DNA of 64,000 nt from Doryteuthis pealeii (GCA_023376005.1 CM042141.1:98564007-98628006); one strand, 5' to 3'; numbered from the stretch's first letter, positions 32,418 to 43,907 are shown. Notes: generated from the letters alone by a model not told the origin. Program-made: numbers and translations.

Positions 32418-32457
<40 letters not shown>
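32190..32457 (+). mobile_element. LINE-B 3' end with GAT tail
   Basis: 'tacgatcacttacctcctat', 'gatgaactcataagtgacgt' and 'gtcacggagatccacgctat' match the last ~230 bp of LINE-B and run directly into (TGA)n at 32417-32457. 5'-truncated. Confidence 0.8.
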
Positions 32458-32584
32458 CAATATCATAGACCACCTATTAAGACATGATTTTAAATTACCA
32501 TCATTAGCAACATTACGAAAGGTGATATCAAAAGTTTCAAAACTTAATGAAAAAATGTTTTTGCTATCTATATTTAATACTCTT

Positions 32585-32870
32585 ATGGGGGTATATGGTG
32601 TAATGGTTAAAGTCGTGGGAAATGGATTCGTCGACCCGAGTTTAAATCTTAGAGTTTGCATTTCACATAGCGCTAATACCCTTAGGAAAGGCATGCATCC
32701 AACTTCTCTCCCTCACTTATGGATTGATAGTAGGGCAGACCTGGCTCTTTAACCTTGGTTAAGTAACCAGTCTAGAAGGAAAACTCTGAATTCAAACCAG
32801 TTAAACTCCACTTAAGAAATTGACCTTGTATCACATCCTGCTCGTACGGAGGGGTTGGTAAGTAAATATA
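32585..32870 (+). mobile_element. tRNA-derived SINE, full length
   Basis: Box A in GGTGTAATGGTTAAAGTCG, box B in CCCGAGTTTAAATCTTAG, then the complete family body ending 'cgtacggaggggttggtaag'. 32871-33097 has no other feature. Confidence 0.75.
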
Positions 32871-33097
32871 TTTTTAACACTCTTAATGCCAGTGAAAAAG
32901 GTCATCACTTCTGTACTGGCTGATTTAAAGGCTCTTATATGTGATGGCAACCGAGTAAATAAAACTTTTTAAAATCATATCCCACACTTCCTAAAAACCT
33001 ATGGTTAACCGAAGATAATAAACATTTGCTTTTTTATTATGTTCATCTGTGAAAAAATATTCGCAATTTATAGAAAAGACATAACTAATCTTTGAGA

Positions 33098-33710
33098 ATA
33101 ATGGTTGGTTGGTTGGTTGGTTGGATTTAACGATATATCAACCCATTTAGGTCATTTTATGCTGAAGAAGTTTTGTTTTATTCATTCTTGGTGGATACTT
33201 AATTTCTATAACTCAAATTTTTAAACACTTTTTAGAACTCATCTTTATATATTTAACCCATAGATGAGGCCCCTAACAGGTACTACCACTCCAGGTCAGA
33301 GTGGACCTGGGAGTAATGGCAACGAATGCGTACTCCACTAACTCCTAGTGGCCCAGATTTGGAATCTCAACACTAGATACAGCTTAGTGTCATACCCAGA
33401 ATACTAAGACCTTCAGACACCGCGTTCTAGCACGTATAAGATTAAAAGCGTTGGAAGTTTTCTATAAGGGCAACAGGGTCGGGACAATCATAAGGTGCTA
33501 CGGCTTAATGTGACTAGCCGATTCATTGGAGGGTACTTCTCCGACCGACTGACCGTCTAGCCCAAGTAAGGGTCGAACTGAAGTTTCAAATCCTTAAGCT
33601 TCACGGGTCGCGATATACGGTCAACAGGTGGCCCCATTTGGTTGGGTTGGGGTTAGGGGTCTTACATAGGTGCAATCGGCGTATTCTACATCCCCAGCCG
33701 ACACACAGGG
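33098..33710 (-). mobile_element. Family A element, full length
   Basis: GGTTGGTTGGTTGGTTGG at 33102, then the hairpin (ATATC AACCC...GGTC...ATGC), running to 'ccccagccgacacacaggg' at about 33710. About 610 bp. Confidence 0.8.
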
Positions 33711-34382
33711 GCACCACACACAAGGGATCAAAATTAAGACAATCACTTTTACATAATATGAGGTTATATAACAAAATCTTCTTTTTTTTTTAACTTGTGA
33801 AAAGAAACAACGCCTCTGCATTTGCTTATGTGTAGTATTTACGGATAATGAAAACATTTTCTGTGAAAAACAATGACAGAGAAAATAGGCGTGGGCTATC
33901 TCTTTAAAAACAATGAAAAATATAAAACTCAAGACACTTTATTATCGCTTTGAAAGCCTTTTAAAGAATCTAGAATTTTTCACAAAAAAACACATACAAA
34001 TACTAATTATTTTATTGAGACATTTCCCCAATGGAACGTAAATAACTGGAGTGATCTGATTGATAAATAATTAAATATTCTGAAAGACATGAATAATATA
34101 TATTCAAGCAATAACTTCCCTTTTCAAAAGTAATTTTCTAAAGTGTGATAACATATCTAAGCTTATGTAAAATTTAACCGTGAAGATAAAAAGGGTAGAT
34201 AATTCCTGTTTGTTTGTGCGCATGCCGGGGCAGTCGATATTCAGCGTGTAGTGATTCGGCTCTCTGCTATTTTCAGCAACGAATCAACAACGCAGATGTC
34301 TTCAGTTTCGTATTTGCTGTGTATATATATTCCAAAAGAGGATCATCCTTTGTACAAATCATTTGATCTTTTTTATTACCCA
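33711..34382. other. AT-rich stretch, no gene seen
   Basis: Only short frames. A GTGCGCATGCCGGGGC patch near 34215 is the only GC-rich spot. Confidence 0.5.
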
Positions 34383-35360
34383 GCACCGTGCTGTATGCGA
34401 CAATAGTCGAATTCTTACCACCATTCAGTGTGCAAATATAGTCGAGTTTCATACTATGCTCCGTTTGCTGGTTTGTATTTATTATCCATTGAGGAATCCT
34501 CGAATGCGATTTCAATAATTGTATAGACATAGAATCAGATGAAATGACCGAAATCGTCTGGAAAACACTCGTTGTGAAAAAAGATTTTTGAATGGCTAGT
34601 TGTAGTAAATATAGTTTATTCGGTACTGTTAACTCAGACTTTGGTAGAGAGGCGGCGATTAATTTGAATTAATTTGTATGTTTTGTTTGCTTTCCCAACT
34701 GTCTATACCTTTCATTCCTATGTGCGACTGTGATCGAATTTCTAAAGCCGTGCAGTGGACGACTAGGATTGTTTTGTAGAGTGTAAACTATTTATCAAAC
34801 ACGAATAACTTCAATGTTCAATATTCAGATTTGAGGGTCCAGTTTTTTCAGCTTTGAAGAGGATGGAATCTGTGTAGCGGTGTAGCTCAGACCAGCAGAT
34901 CATCGCTTGTGACTGGACATAGAATCAGATGAAATGGCCGAAATCGTCTAGAAAACATTCGTTGTAAAAAGAGGGTCTTGGACAGTAATTTTTAGTAGAT
35001 ATAGTTTATTCGGTACTCTGAATTAAAAGAGACTTGGGTGTAGAGAGGGCAATTATTTTTTCTCGGCAGCAACCTTGACTAAGTCTGTATGTTTTACTTG
35101 ATTTCCCGACTGTCTATCCTTTTCACTCAAACGGGCGACTGTGATCGAATTTCTAAAGCCATGCAATGGACGACTAGGATCGAATTCCCTGCATCGCGCT
35201 GTATGCGACTATAGTCGAGTTTCAGACTATGCACCGTTTTCTGGTCTGTATTTTCTATCCGCTGAGGAATCCTCAAATTTGATTTCTAATAATTAGCGTA
35301 ACGTGCTGTATTCGACCATAGTCAAATCCTTGGCACCGAGCCGTATGCAATTATATTTTT
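34383..35360. repeat. Duplicated P/Q repeat blocks, unknown
   Basis: Block Q (about 34383-34526; 'caccgtgctgtatgcgac' and 'ttgaggaatcctcgaatg') is followed by block P (about 34526-34765; 'agacatagaatcagatgaaa', 'atagtttattcggtactgtt', 'gcagtggacgactaggat'). P recurs at about 34914-35180 and Q at about 35185-35300, with a third short Q start near 35305. Unit length is about 390 bp. The minus-strand Q blocks both read R-I-P-Q-x-I-x-N-T-x-Q-x-T-x-H-S-x-K-L-D-Y, so coding ancestry is possible. I recognise no family. Confidence 0.65.
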
Positions 35361-35462
35361 AATCCAACCTGTCATTAAGTTCTTGTCTCCTGTAAATCAA
35401 GCAGGTTCACGATTCCTTTCTCACTCGTCACGTTAAGACAACTAGTACAAACGCAAGTGATT

Positions 35463-36230
35463 TTAGTTAACAATTGTCTTTATTGTTGCCCGGTAGAGAG
35501 TCAATGACTCTTTGGTTAAATCGAGACCAAATCTAGTATAGTATAGCCAGCTACAGATATCCCTAAAAGTATTTATTGCTAATTTGTTTTTCTTATCCTT
35601 ATCTTTTACTTCATCTACCAATGTAAAATAATGAGTGTGGAAGTCAGTGTGTGACATCAGCGGTGGTTTGACTTAGTACGAATGTGGAAAAATTGAAAGA
35701 TTTTAATAGTGGAAAAAAAACAGAATAAGGATGATGTCGAAGTCACTAACCTTAGTTTCTGATTAGCAGAACCGGGACAACAGTGCGAAGAGTGAATGAG
35801 ATGGCGAGAAAGTTGAGAACTTAGCTCAGGTGTTCGAAGGAGACGGATGGAGAGATTTGACTGGGTTACTGGGTAACGAGACGGACCCCAATGGCGGTCT
35901 ACACGTTCGAGACCAAAATCTCTGTGCGTTTGTCTTGAATTTATAAAGTAAAATAAAAAAAAAGCTCTAAAGAAAAACAACAAACTCTTGTGTTCTTTAA
36001 TTAAAAACTAAGTAAAAGACACAAGACAAAACAACCAAACAAGAGCCCAAGTGGTTCCAGACCCATAGAAGAACAGAGAGAATGCCAGCCCAACAACAGC
36101 CCAGATACTTAGATGTCTAGTTGTAGCAGAGACAAGAAGTTCGTAAAATAAGATAAAGATGCCTATGTAACTTACAGCTAATTTGGTACCATGACTTAAT
36201 GGCTGACTTACAAAATAGGGTAACCGAGGC
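35463..36230 (-). other. Unassigned region with promoter-like signals
   Basis: A GC-richer patch (about 35740-35935). On the minus strand it has TTATAAATTC near 35940, a palindrome GTTACCCAGTAAC at 35865-35877 and a donor-like AAGGTTAGTG near 35745. Two short minus-strand frames (35463-35657, 35657-35983) have no recognised motifs. Could be a long terminal repeat or a host promoter. 35990-36230 is featureless. Confidence 0.3.
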
Positions 36231-36355
36231 TAAGCTTCATAGTCTACCGAAATATAACGGTCACGTAGGCTAACATAAAAATAGGGTAACCTAGCCTAAG
36301 CTTAATTCAACAAATGAATATGCTACGCCATTCAACAAATGAATATGCTACACTC
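36215..36355. repeat. Short duplicated motifs
   Basis: 'aatagggtaacc' followed by 'ggctaagctt' or 'agcctaagctt' occurs twice about 70 bp apart. 'attcaacaaatgaatatgct' is repeated in tandem at about 36305-36352. 36356-36940 is AT-rich with no feature. Confidence 0.7.
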
Positions 36356-36939
36356 CCACTTCACGTTTTGACGCTTCTTTTAGAGTTTATAACATATCAA
36401 CCTTTTTTAATAACTATTTTTCTTTTATTGATAAAAAAGAATTTTTGACACAAAAACTTTTCGACACAAAAACATTTTGACACAAAAAACTTTCCCCTTA
36501 GCGATGAACTATAGTCGAAAATGTCATTGAATATTTTGCACGTTTGTATTTCGATCAATTTTTTTCAGTACAGTGTATCATTTTTCTCTGACCAGCACTT
36601 AAGACCCTTTAACCCAATTTAACAAAACCGAACATCATAAATCTATAGAAATCCCCTGAGAGATAGCTTACCATTTTGTCTCGAATATCATCTATTTTTG
36701 ACAAACATTGAGATACATTATCTCTGTGCTTTGTTGATCGAATCATTCATTCATTTATTTAATCATCTATTTGTTCATTTATTTTCAAAGTGAACTGGTT
36801 TTTAAAACTATTTTTCTAAACTTGATTTTTGTTTTATCTCTAATTAAAGGGATCTTTAAAAAGATAAATAATAATCTTTTTCATCTTCCTTTCTATTATT
36901 TCTATTTTTTTATTCAGTTTTTCTTTACTTCATTCATTC

Positions 36940-36957
36940 CACCCGTTTTCTTCCCCC

Positions 36958-37024
<67 letters not shown>

Positions 37025-37520
37025 CTTATATATTCTTTTTAAATTCATCCTTACTATTCACTATTTTTCATTTATTCGACTTTTTTCCTTCCGCCCGCCC
37101 GTTTTTCTTTTTCTCCTTCTCTCCTTCCTTCTATATTTCTTTTTTCATTCGTTCTTAATATTCATTCTCTTTTTCCTTTATTCGAATTTTTCCTTCATTC
37201 CTTCAATCCGTTTCTTTCTCTCCTTCATTCCTTCAATCCGTTTCTTTCTCTCCATTCCTTCAATCCGTTTCTTTCTTTCCTTCTTTCCTTCAGTCTATAT
37301 TTCCTTTTTTCATTCGTCCTTTCTATTCATTCTCTTTTTCCTTTATTCGGTTGTTTTCTTTTCTTTCTTCATTCCACCCATTTTCTTTCGCTCCTTCTCT
37401 CCCTCCCCCTTCCCTCTCTCCCTCCTTCCTTCTGTTTTTCCTTTTTCATTCGTTCTTTCTATTCATTCTGTTTTTCCTTTATTCGTTTTTTTTCCTTCGT
37501 CCCACCCGTTTTTTATTCTT
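36940..37520. repeat. Polypyrimidine tract with (CT)n
   Basis: (CT)n at 36961-37021, then ~500 bp of degenerate C/T-rich DNA containing duplicated 'tccttcattccttcaatccg' units near 37190-37265. The 253-codon frame through it (phenylalanine, serine and leucine only) is compositional. Confidence 0.9.
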
Positions 37521-37814
37521 TCCAAAAACTAAAAAATTAAAATATTTCGAATAGATATCTTTTTTATTATTTTCCGGACTCGAAAGGATATCATTAATCT
37601 ATTTTTTAATTGAGTTTCTAAATATTTTTAGGTCGGTAGATCGTTTAGATTATATTGATTCCCTCTTAGCACGATACCTGGCCGCAACAAAGAGGGTCTA
37701 AGTGAATGTAGAGAGAGAGAGAGACAGAGCTACATGTGTCTCGTAACGATTACTAAGAGAGCTGATAACTGACACTGTTGGTAAGACCTAAAGAGTGAGA
37801 GACTGATCCCATCT

Positions 37815-38060
37815 AGAAAACAGATCTATTTGACCCATAGATGGGACCCTAACAGATACAGCCGGGTTAGAGTAAACATGGGAGTAATGGCAATGAAGAG
37901 GTACTGCACACTGCCCAGATCTCCAGTATTTTGACATTGTTATCTGGCAGTTAATTCAAATTAATTAGATCCTTCATTTCTGTGTTTGTTTATCGAAATG
38001 ACTTGATTCTGCATTAAATAATCCTAAGAGGTTTGATATGCCGTAAAACAAAATAATCAA
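37815..38060. mobile_element. Family A pieces
   Basis: Minus internal piece (about 37830-37930, 'acccatagatgggaccctaa'), then plus 3' end (about 38010-38058, GCATTAAATAATCC...GGTTTGATATGCCGTAAAAC). Confidence 0.55.
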
Positions 38061-38184
38061 ACTCAGTGTTATGGAAGATTAACAAAGTCTGGTTATATCA
38101 AAAGTTATTGCGAGTGCGCTTTCGGTAATAATGCTTCAAACCTAAAACCATGCATATAGTCATAATTCGATGAAGGCTTTAATG

Positions 38185-39420
38185 GTGATGAATCTGCACT
38201 GTTTATTATATATTATATAAGCATCTATTATAATAATATAAGCCTTTATATAAGCATTATTAAAAATATATAAGCATTATTATATTAGCATCATATTTAA
38301 GCATATATTATATATTATTATATAATAGCATCATCTATTATAAATTATATAAGATATAGGCATCTATTATAAATTATATAAGCATTATATAGGCATCTAT
38401 TATAAATTATATAAGCATTTATATAAGCATCTATTATAAATTATATAAGCATTTATATAGGCATCTATTATAAATTATATAAGCATTTATATAGGCATCT
38501 ATTATAAATTATATAAGCATCATATAAGCATCTATTATAAATTATATAAGCATTCATATAGGCATCTATTATAAATAAAGAAGCATTTATATAGGCATCT
38601 ATTATAAATTATATAAGCATTTATATAAGCATCATATTATAAATTATATAAGTATATATAGCATCTATTATAAATTATATAAGCATTTATATAAGCATCT
38701 ATTATGAATTATATAGCATTCATATAGGCATCTATTATAAATTAATAGAAGCATTTATATAGGCATCTATTATAAATTATATAAGCATTTATATAAGCAT
38801 CTATTATAAATTATATAAGCATTTATATAGGCATCTATTATAAATAATATATAGCATTTATATAGGCATCTATTATAAATTATAAGCATTATATATAAGC
38901 ATTTATATAAGCATTATATATATAAATATATAAGTATTTATATCTATTATAAATTATATAAGCATTTATATAGGCAGCATTTATCATATTATAAATAAAT
39001 AGCATTTATATAGGCATCTATTATAATATATATATATATTATATAAGCATCTATTATAAAATATATAAGCATTTTATAGGCATCTATTATAAATTATATA
39101 AGCATTTATATAAATCTATATAAATAATATAAGCATTTATTATAAATATATATAAATTTAATATAAGCATTTATATAAGCATCATATATAAATTATATAT
39201 GCATTTATATAAGCATCTATTATAAATATATATAAGCATTTATATAGCATCTATTATAAATTATATAAGCATTATATAATCATATTATAAATATATATAT
39301 GCATTTATATAGCATCTATATATAAATATTATATAAGCATTTATATAAGCATATTATATAGCATCTTTTATAAATATATAGCATTTATATAAGCATCTAT
39401 TATAAATTATAAGCAAATAT
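38185..39420. repeat. 34 bp AT-rich satellite, ~36 units
   Basis: Unit made of 'aagcatttatata', G or A, 'gcatctattataaattata' and T. Two alternating halves (AGGCATC and AAGCATT) are spaced regularly. Many units carry single-base losses. Noncoding. Confidence 0.95.
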
Positions 39421-39564
39421 TCGCATGATATATAGAGTATCAGATTAGCCCACCTAAATAAACAAATGATTAAGTTAAATATCTGACCCAAAAAATCTTC
39501 ACAGTTTAAAATCTTTCCAGGAATTACTAATCTTTTTTTAAAAGTTTTCTTATATACAATCATG

Positions 39565-39855
39565 ATCATTGGAGGTTCGTGGTGTAATTATTAACGTCGG
39601 AGGAAATGGACACAGCGACACGAGTTCAAAACCTGGATGAGGCTGCTTGTATTTCACAGTGCTAAAACTCTTGGGAAAGGTATGCAGCCAACTATTTTCC
39701 CTCCAGCTTTGGGTAAATAGTAGGGCAGACTGGGCTCTTTAACATTGGTTAGGTAATCAGTCCAAAAAATATATATGAATTCAAATCTGTTAAACTCCGC
39801 TTAAGAAATATACCTTGCGTCACATCCTACTCGTGTGGAACGGTTGGTAAATATG
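39565..39855 (+). mobile_element. tRNA-derived SINE, full length
   Basis: TTCGTGGTGTAATTATTAAC (degenerate box A) and CGAGTTCAAAACCTGG (box B), then the body to 'gtgtggaacggttggtaaat'. It abuts the (ATC)n tail of the LINE-B copy that follows on the other strand. Confidence 0.7.
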
Positions 39856-39857
39856 TA

Positions 39858-39903
39858 TATCATCATCATCATCATCATCTTGCACTAACAGTCCAAATTA
39901 CCA

Positions 39904-39968
<65 letters not shown>

Positions 39969-40335
39969 AAGCCACCCTGCCCTATCGGTCATTGCTCCTG
40001 GGAAGTTTTCCTCCCGACATCCAGTATCTGCACAGCGCTGACCAATGTAAGTCTTTTCTGATCGGCCTACACTGGTGTGTCCATATGTAGGTGCCCAGAG
40101 AAGATCCTCACGTATGATGTCGTCCTTACTTCTTCAGCAGTGTCTAGCGTGTTTTGTTCATCTAACTGGGATGTTTTATGTGATGGGAGGTAAATGGTCG
40201 TACATCTGCTTTTAGTGGGATGCTGCTTCCAGGATTTGTCCAGAACAGTACACAGCATCCTTGTGTTGTTCCCATCAAGCCTTTTTTCCAATCGTTTTTG
40301 TTAAATTCCAAGTGGTGCAGCAATACAGTAGCACT
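39858..40335 (-). mobile_element. LINE-B 3' end, minus strand
   Basis: Begins on the plus strand with the (ATC)n tail (39858-39881) and 'cttgcactaacagtccaaat'. A long (CT)n insertion (39909-39966) lies inside the coding end, followed by the complement of the ADTGC, LRIIFSGHLHMDTPV and KKLDGNNTRMLCTVLDKSWK segments. Minus-strand pieces read MEKRLDGNNTRMLCTVL and VVTVSVLLYCCTTWNLTK. Dead fragment. Confidence 0.85.
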
Positions 40336-40364
40336 GATACGGTTACAACTTTAAAGTAGTTATT

Positions 40365-40600
40365 TACCTCGCATCCCACGTATGCAAGTATGATACAAGG
40401 TCTTTTTAATGTGGAACCACCCACGAACCGAAGCTCATGGAATGGTGGTTGCGTAGATACCATCGGCATTCCCCTTCAAGGGGGTGGGGCTCAGGCATTG
40501 GGCAATAAACCCAGCCCTGTCCCTTTAAATCAAGAGGCAGGTATTGCCTTGGGGGGGGGGCTGGGATCACGCCGTTAATTACTTTACCGAGGGCCGGGTA
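40365..40600 (+). repeat. Unclassified dispersed repeat G, copy 1
   Basis: Shares 'accgaagctcatgg', 'gcgtagataccat' and 'gggcaataaacccagccctg' and the neighbouring 'caggtattgcct' with 45420-45690. GC-rich, without tRNA boxes I can recognise. Perhaps a SINE. 40600-41085 has no feature. Confidence 0.65.
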
Positions 40601-41089
40601 AGTATTTTTAATACTTTAAAGTCTTCTCATTTTATCTTAACATACAGATCAGATTTAAATATAACCGATAATATGATTGTTGCCGGAATAAAACCTTTAA
40701 AATTTTGAAATTAAAATATTCATAAATGATATAAAGTTCATCTACTAAAAAGCCCATGTAGATATAATGCTACAAACATCAAACTGATAAAATGATATAT
40801 AAAGAAGGGGGGGAAATAGAGGGGGGGAATAGATATTTGTCAACAAGTTCCGGCTGATGGGGGGAACCAAAAAGAAGCGAGTTCACCGTCTTCTCGCAGG
40901 CCAAACTTTCTTTTGGTCAACACAGTCTTCGTCTTCGACCAGCAGCTGAAAATCCGTCGTCGTCAAAATAATATTTTCTGACTGCCACACACGTAAGCCG
41001 AATGCTTCTCTGCTTGTCACTCCACGCTCCACTCGCTTTGGTCATTTATGGGCATATTACCCAAAGATCTGGGCACAACAGTCGAACCT

Positions 41090-41170
41090 CGCGTCCGTCC
41101 AGTGCCTAAATCGCATTTGTTTTTGCATGCGGGAGGACGCGGGTTCGATCCCGGCTGGCAAGACAATGTC
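41090..41170 (+). mobile_element. tRNA-like SINE head
   Basis: 'gtccgtccagtgcctaaat' (box A-like), TTTTTGCATGC (anticodon-arm-like) and GCGGGTTCGATCCCGGCTGG (strong box B). Resembles a tRNA-Ala-like 3' half, but the acceptor stem does not close, so a pseudogene or SINE head is more likely than a tRNA gene. Confidence 0.5.
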
Positions 41171-41261
41171 TTGCTCTTTTTCTTTTCTCGTTCTCCGTCA
41201 TACAATAGCAACTGGTTTTAAAACAGGTCACTGGAATTTTCCTAATAAGTTGTTTAAATTT

Positions 41262-41770
41262 TTGCCGTCCTGTCGGTTGGGACTGTAGAATACGCCGGTT
41301 GCACTTCTGCAGAGGAGTAAGACCCGCCTAATGAGGACACCTGTTGGCTGTAGGTAGTGACCTATGATGCTTAAGGACGTAATCCTGATGGTTCAGTAGT
41401 CTATGACATACAACACTCCACTTTGCCCCTTACTTGGGCTAAACGGGCGGTCAGAGAAGGTGTATCCGATCAATCGGCTCGTCACGTCAAGCCTTAGCAT
41501 CTATATGGTTTTCCAGACCGCATTGCTCTTATGGCAAAACCCTAACCCTTTCTATAATATACGTGCTAAAAGGTGGTAGCTGAGAGTATTAGTGTCCTGG
41601 GTATGACGTTAAACAGCATCTAGTGGTGAGGTTCCTATTCTGGAGCTCTGAGGAGTATGGAGTACCTTTTCATGGCCGTTACTCCCAGGTCCAACCTGAC
41701 CCCGAGTAGTAGTACCTGTAAGGGTCCCATCTATGCCTTAAATAGAAAAAAATGAGTTTTTTAAAATAAA
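41262..41770 (+). mobile_element. Family A copy, 3' tail lost
   Basis: From GCCGTCCTGTCGGTTGGGAC through 'cacctgttggctgtaggtag' to 'cccatctatgccttaaatag' at about 41755. The hairpin and AAACC tail are missing or degraded (traces near 41805). Confidence 0.75.
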
Positions 41771-42162
41771 CCCCAGAGAAATTATAATAAGCATGAACAT
41801 ATTAAATAACCCATAACAATCCCACAATTAAATGCACTAAATTTTGCAAAATGGTTTTTTGAAGACATATGCATCCTTTGTCAAACGGAATTAATTTAAA
41901 AATAAAAAATAAAAAAATTTTTTCAAAATAAAAAAATTTTCTATTTTTAACGAATAAAAAAATGTTCTATTTTTAACGAATAAAGGGAGGTAACTTCGTT
42001 GGCATTACTACAAAAAAATGCAAATTTTGAAAAAATTTATTTTTAGTAAATCCGAACTACAATAGCGTCCGCGGAACTAACTAAATAAATATTAGCTCTC
42101 ACAATTTGTGATTGAGCACTGTATTTTCTTTGTTTCATCACAAAAAATTTTGTTTTTACATA

Positions 42163-42221
<59 letters not shown>

Positions 42222-42222
42222 C
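42163..42222. repeat. (TA)n microsatellite
   Basis: Interrupted once by TAATA near 42192. Confidence 0.95.
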
Positions 42223-42388
42223 GCTTTAATGTTTCCGTTTCAGAGGCATCAGTAAATAATCCAAATATATCCAATATATTAAAAACATAAAGCAGTAATA
42301 ATAATAATTGTAGAGGAAAAAAGTTAATGGCCTACTGTGGTTTCAATCCAAATGATTTCATCAGGACCCTTAACGTTTTCTTCTACTA

Positions 42389-42389
<1 letters not shown>

Positions 42390-42431
<42 letters not shown>

Positions 42432-42452
42432 TCATCATCATCATCATCATCA
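42390..42452. repeat. (TA)n(TCA)n array
   Basis: TA units followed by ATC units; the triplet part may be a LINE-B tail on the minus strand. Confidence 0.9.
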
Positions 42453-42552
42453 CACTGGGTTTTTTCTATAAGTCTAACATAAACAAAGGGGAACCACTCT
42501 TGACTGATAGATTATTTATTTATTTATTGATCTACTAGGAAAAAAGAAGACT

Positions 42553-42599
42553 GGGTTAGGGTTAGGATTAGGGTTTAGGGTTAGGGTTTAGGGTTAGTT
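42553..42599 (+). repeat. Interstitial telomere-like tract
   Basis: Seven or so TTAGGG-type units (GGGTTAGGGTTAGGATTAGG followed by GTTTAGGG variants). TTAGGG is the telomere repeat of most animals. The tract is short and internal. Confidence 0.85.
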
Positions 42600-42639
42600 T
42601 AATGGGAAAATAAATAGACTTATAGGAAATAACCTGACA

Positions 42640-43067
42640 TTGATAAGATAAAGCAAAGAATCTTCCAAGCTAGAGCCGTGTCAGTGGTACTTGTGTCTTG
42701 TGCTCTAACGAAGCGATTAGAGAAAAAGCTAGATGGTGACTATGCACAGATGCCACGTGCTGTCTTGAATCCTGGAAGCAGCACCACAGAAAAGAACCAA
42801 TGAATGGCTTCTTGCCTCTGATCCCACACACCATTCTTGACATGCTGGATACTGCTAGATAAGGCAAGGACGAACACATTAGTGTCGTTATCCTATGGGC
42901 ACCTGTACATGGACAAGCCAGTGTGGATCGGTCAGCAAAAACCAACATCGATCAGCTCTGCACGGACACAGGATGCTGTGCCGAGGACCTTCTATAAGCG
43001 ATTATCTATAGGGACGAATGGCGATGAAAAGTCATGGAGATCCGTGCAGTCGGTGGGAACTGCTGCT

Positions 43068-43113
<46 letters not shown>

Positions 43114-43114
43114 C
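42640..43114 (+). mobile_element. LINE-B 3' end, (GCT)n(GAT)n tail
   Basis: 'tagagccgtgtcagtggtac', 'agaaaaagctagatggtgac', 'ggcttcttgcctctgatccc', 'gacaagccagtgtggatcgg' and 'catggagatccgtgcagtcg' follow the LINE-B order to its end, then (GCT)n and (GAT)n to 43114. Frameshifted. Confidence 0.85.
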
Positions 43115-43149
43115 GGGGGTGTTCGATGTTTAAGAATTCTACAAGAAAT

Positions 43150-43215
43150 AAAGTAGATTGATAGATTTTAACAGCATTTCAACCCGTCTATGATTATTTT
43201 ATGTCTGGGGGTTAG
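43150..43215 (-). mobile_element. Family A 3' end fragment
   Basis: 'gattttaacagcatttcaac', then 'gattattttatgtctggggg', similar to 26070-26125. 43216-43500 has no other feature. Confidence 0.5.
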
Positions 43216-43505
43216 AGAATAGCGTTCATTATACGTTCATACTTACAATCTTTGTCGAGTTGTTTCTAAATATTTTTTGCACATGGTCTAATCAGATTCG
43301 AATAATTTGATTTTCAGATACAAACGCATCACCCAATTTAGGTCTGGTCTTCTGACAGTGATTCGGTGATGCATTTAAAAAAAACTCTGTAAAACAATTT
43401 CTTCAAACAAGAAATCTTCACCTGACGATGATCTAAGGTCGAAAACTAGTTGAGAATAAATAACATATAAGAAATATTTCTGTCTGTCTTATCACTTTTT
43501 GTTCA

Positions 43506-43507
<2 letters not shown>

Positions 43508-43602
<95 letters not shown>

Positions 43603-43618
43603 GAGAGAGAGAGAGAGA
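43508..43618. repeat. (TA)n(GA)n array
   Basis: About 45 TA units, then a short GA run. Confidence 0.97.
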
Positions 43619-43662
43619 TACCAAACTGTAATGTTCTGTCTAAATATTCTTTCAAAATAAGT

Positions 43663-43907
43663 AAGTAAAGTCGTCGGTGCAGCCTAAAGTCTGTATCAGC
43701 CAGTCAGCGAGGGTGTCTATCCCCTTTTCAATAGCGCTAGACGAAGGAGACTGTTTTTTGGCGTCTGAGGTGCCTACCATCAGCTCCTTACTTTACCGCA
43801 CAGATCCCTGTGCTACTCATACGCTGAGTTAGCGAGGACCGGAATCGAACTAGGAACCTTGTGGTTTCTAGCCGAACGCTCTACCGACTGAGCTAACCCG
43901 GCCGGTT
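43663..43907 (-). mobile_element. tRNA-derived SINE (second family)
   Basis: On the minus strand the first 75 bp read like a tRNA: GGTTAGCTCAGTCGGTAGAG (box A), CTAGAAACC (anticodon arm) and CTAGTTCGATTCCGGTCC (box B). A ~170 bp unique body follows and ends 'ctttaggctgcaccgacgac' and TTTACTTACTT. The acceptor stem does not pair, so it is a SINE, not a tRNA gene. A truncated copy of its 3' end is at 50113-50165. Confidence 0.8.

Noticed and set aside
36771..37532. 253-codon hydrophobic frame
   Set aside because: Low-complexity polypyrimidine DNA; only Phe, Ser, Leu, Ile and Pro, no domain.
41100..41160. tRNA-Ala gene
   Set aside because: Only the 3' half is tRNA-like; D arm and acceptor stem are not complete.
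43832..43907. Functional tRNA gene on the minus strand
   Set aside because: Boxes A and B are good, but the acceptor arms do not pair and a SINE body follows.
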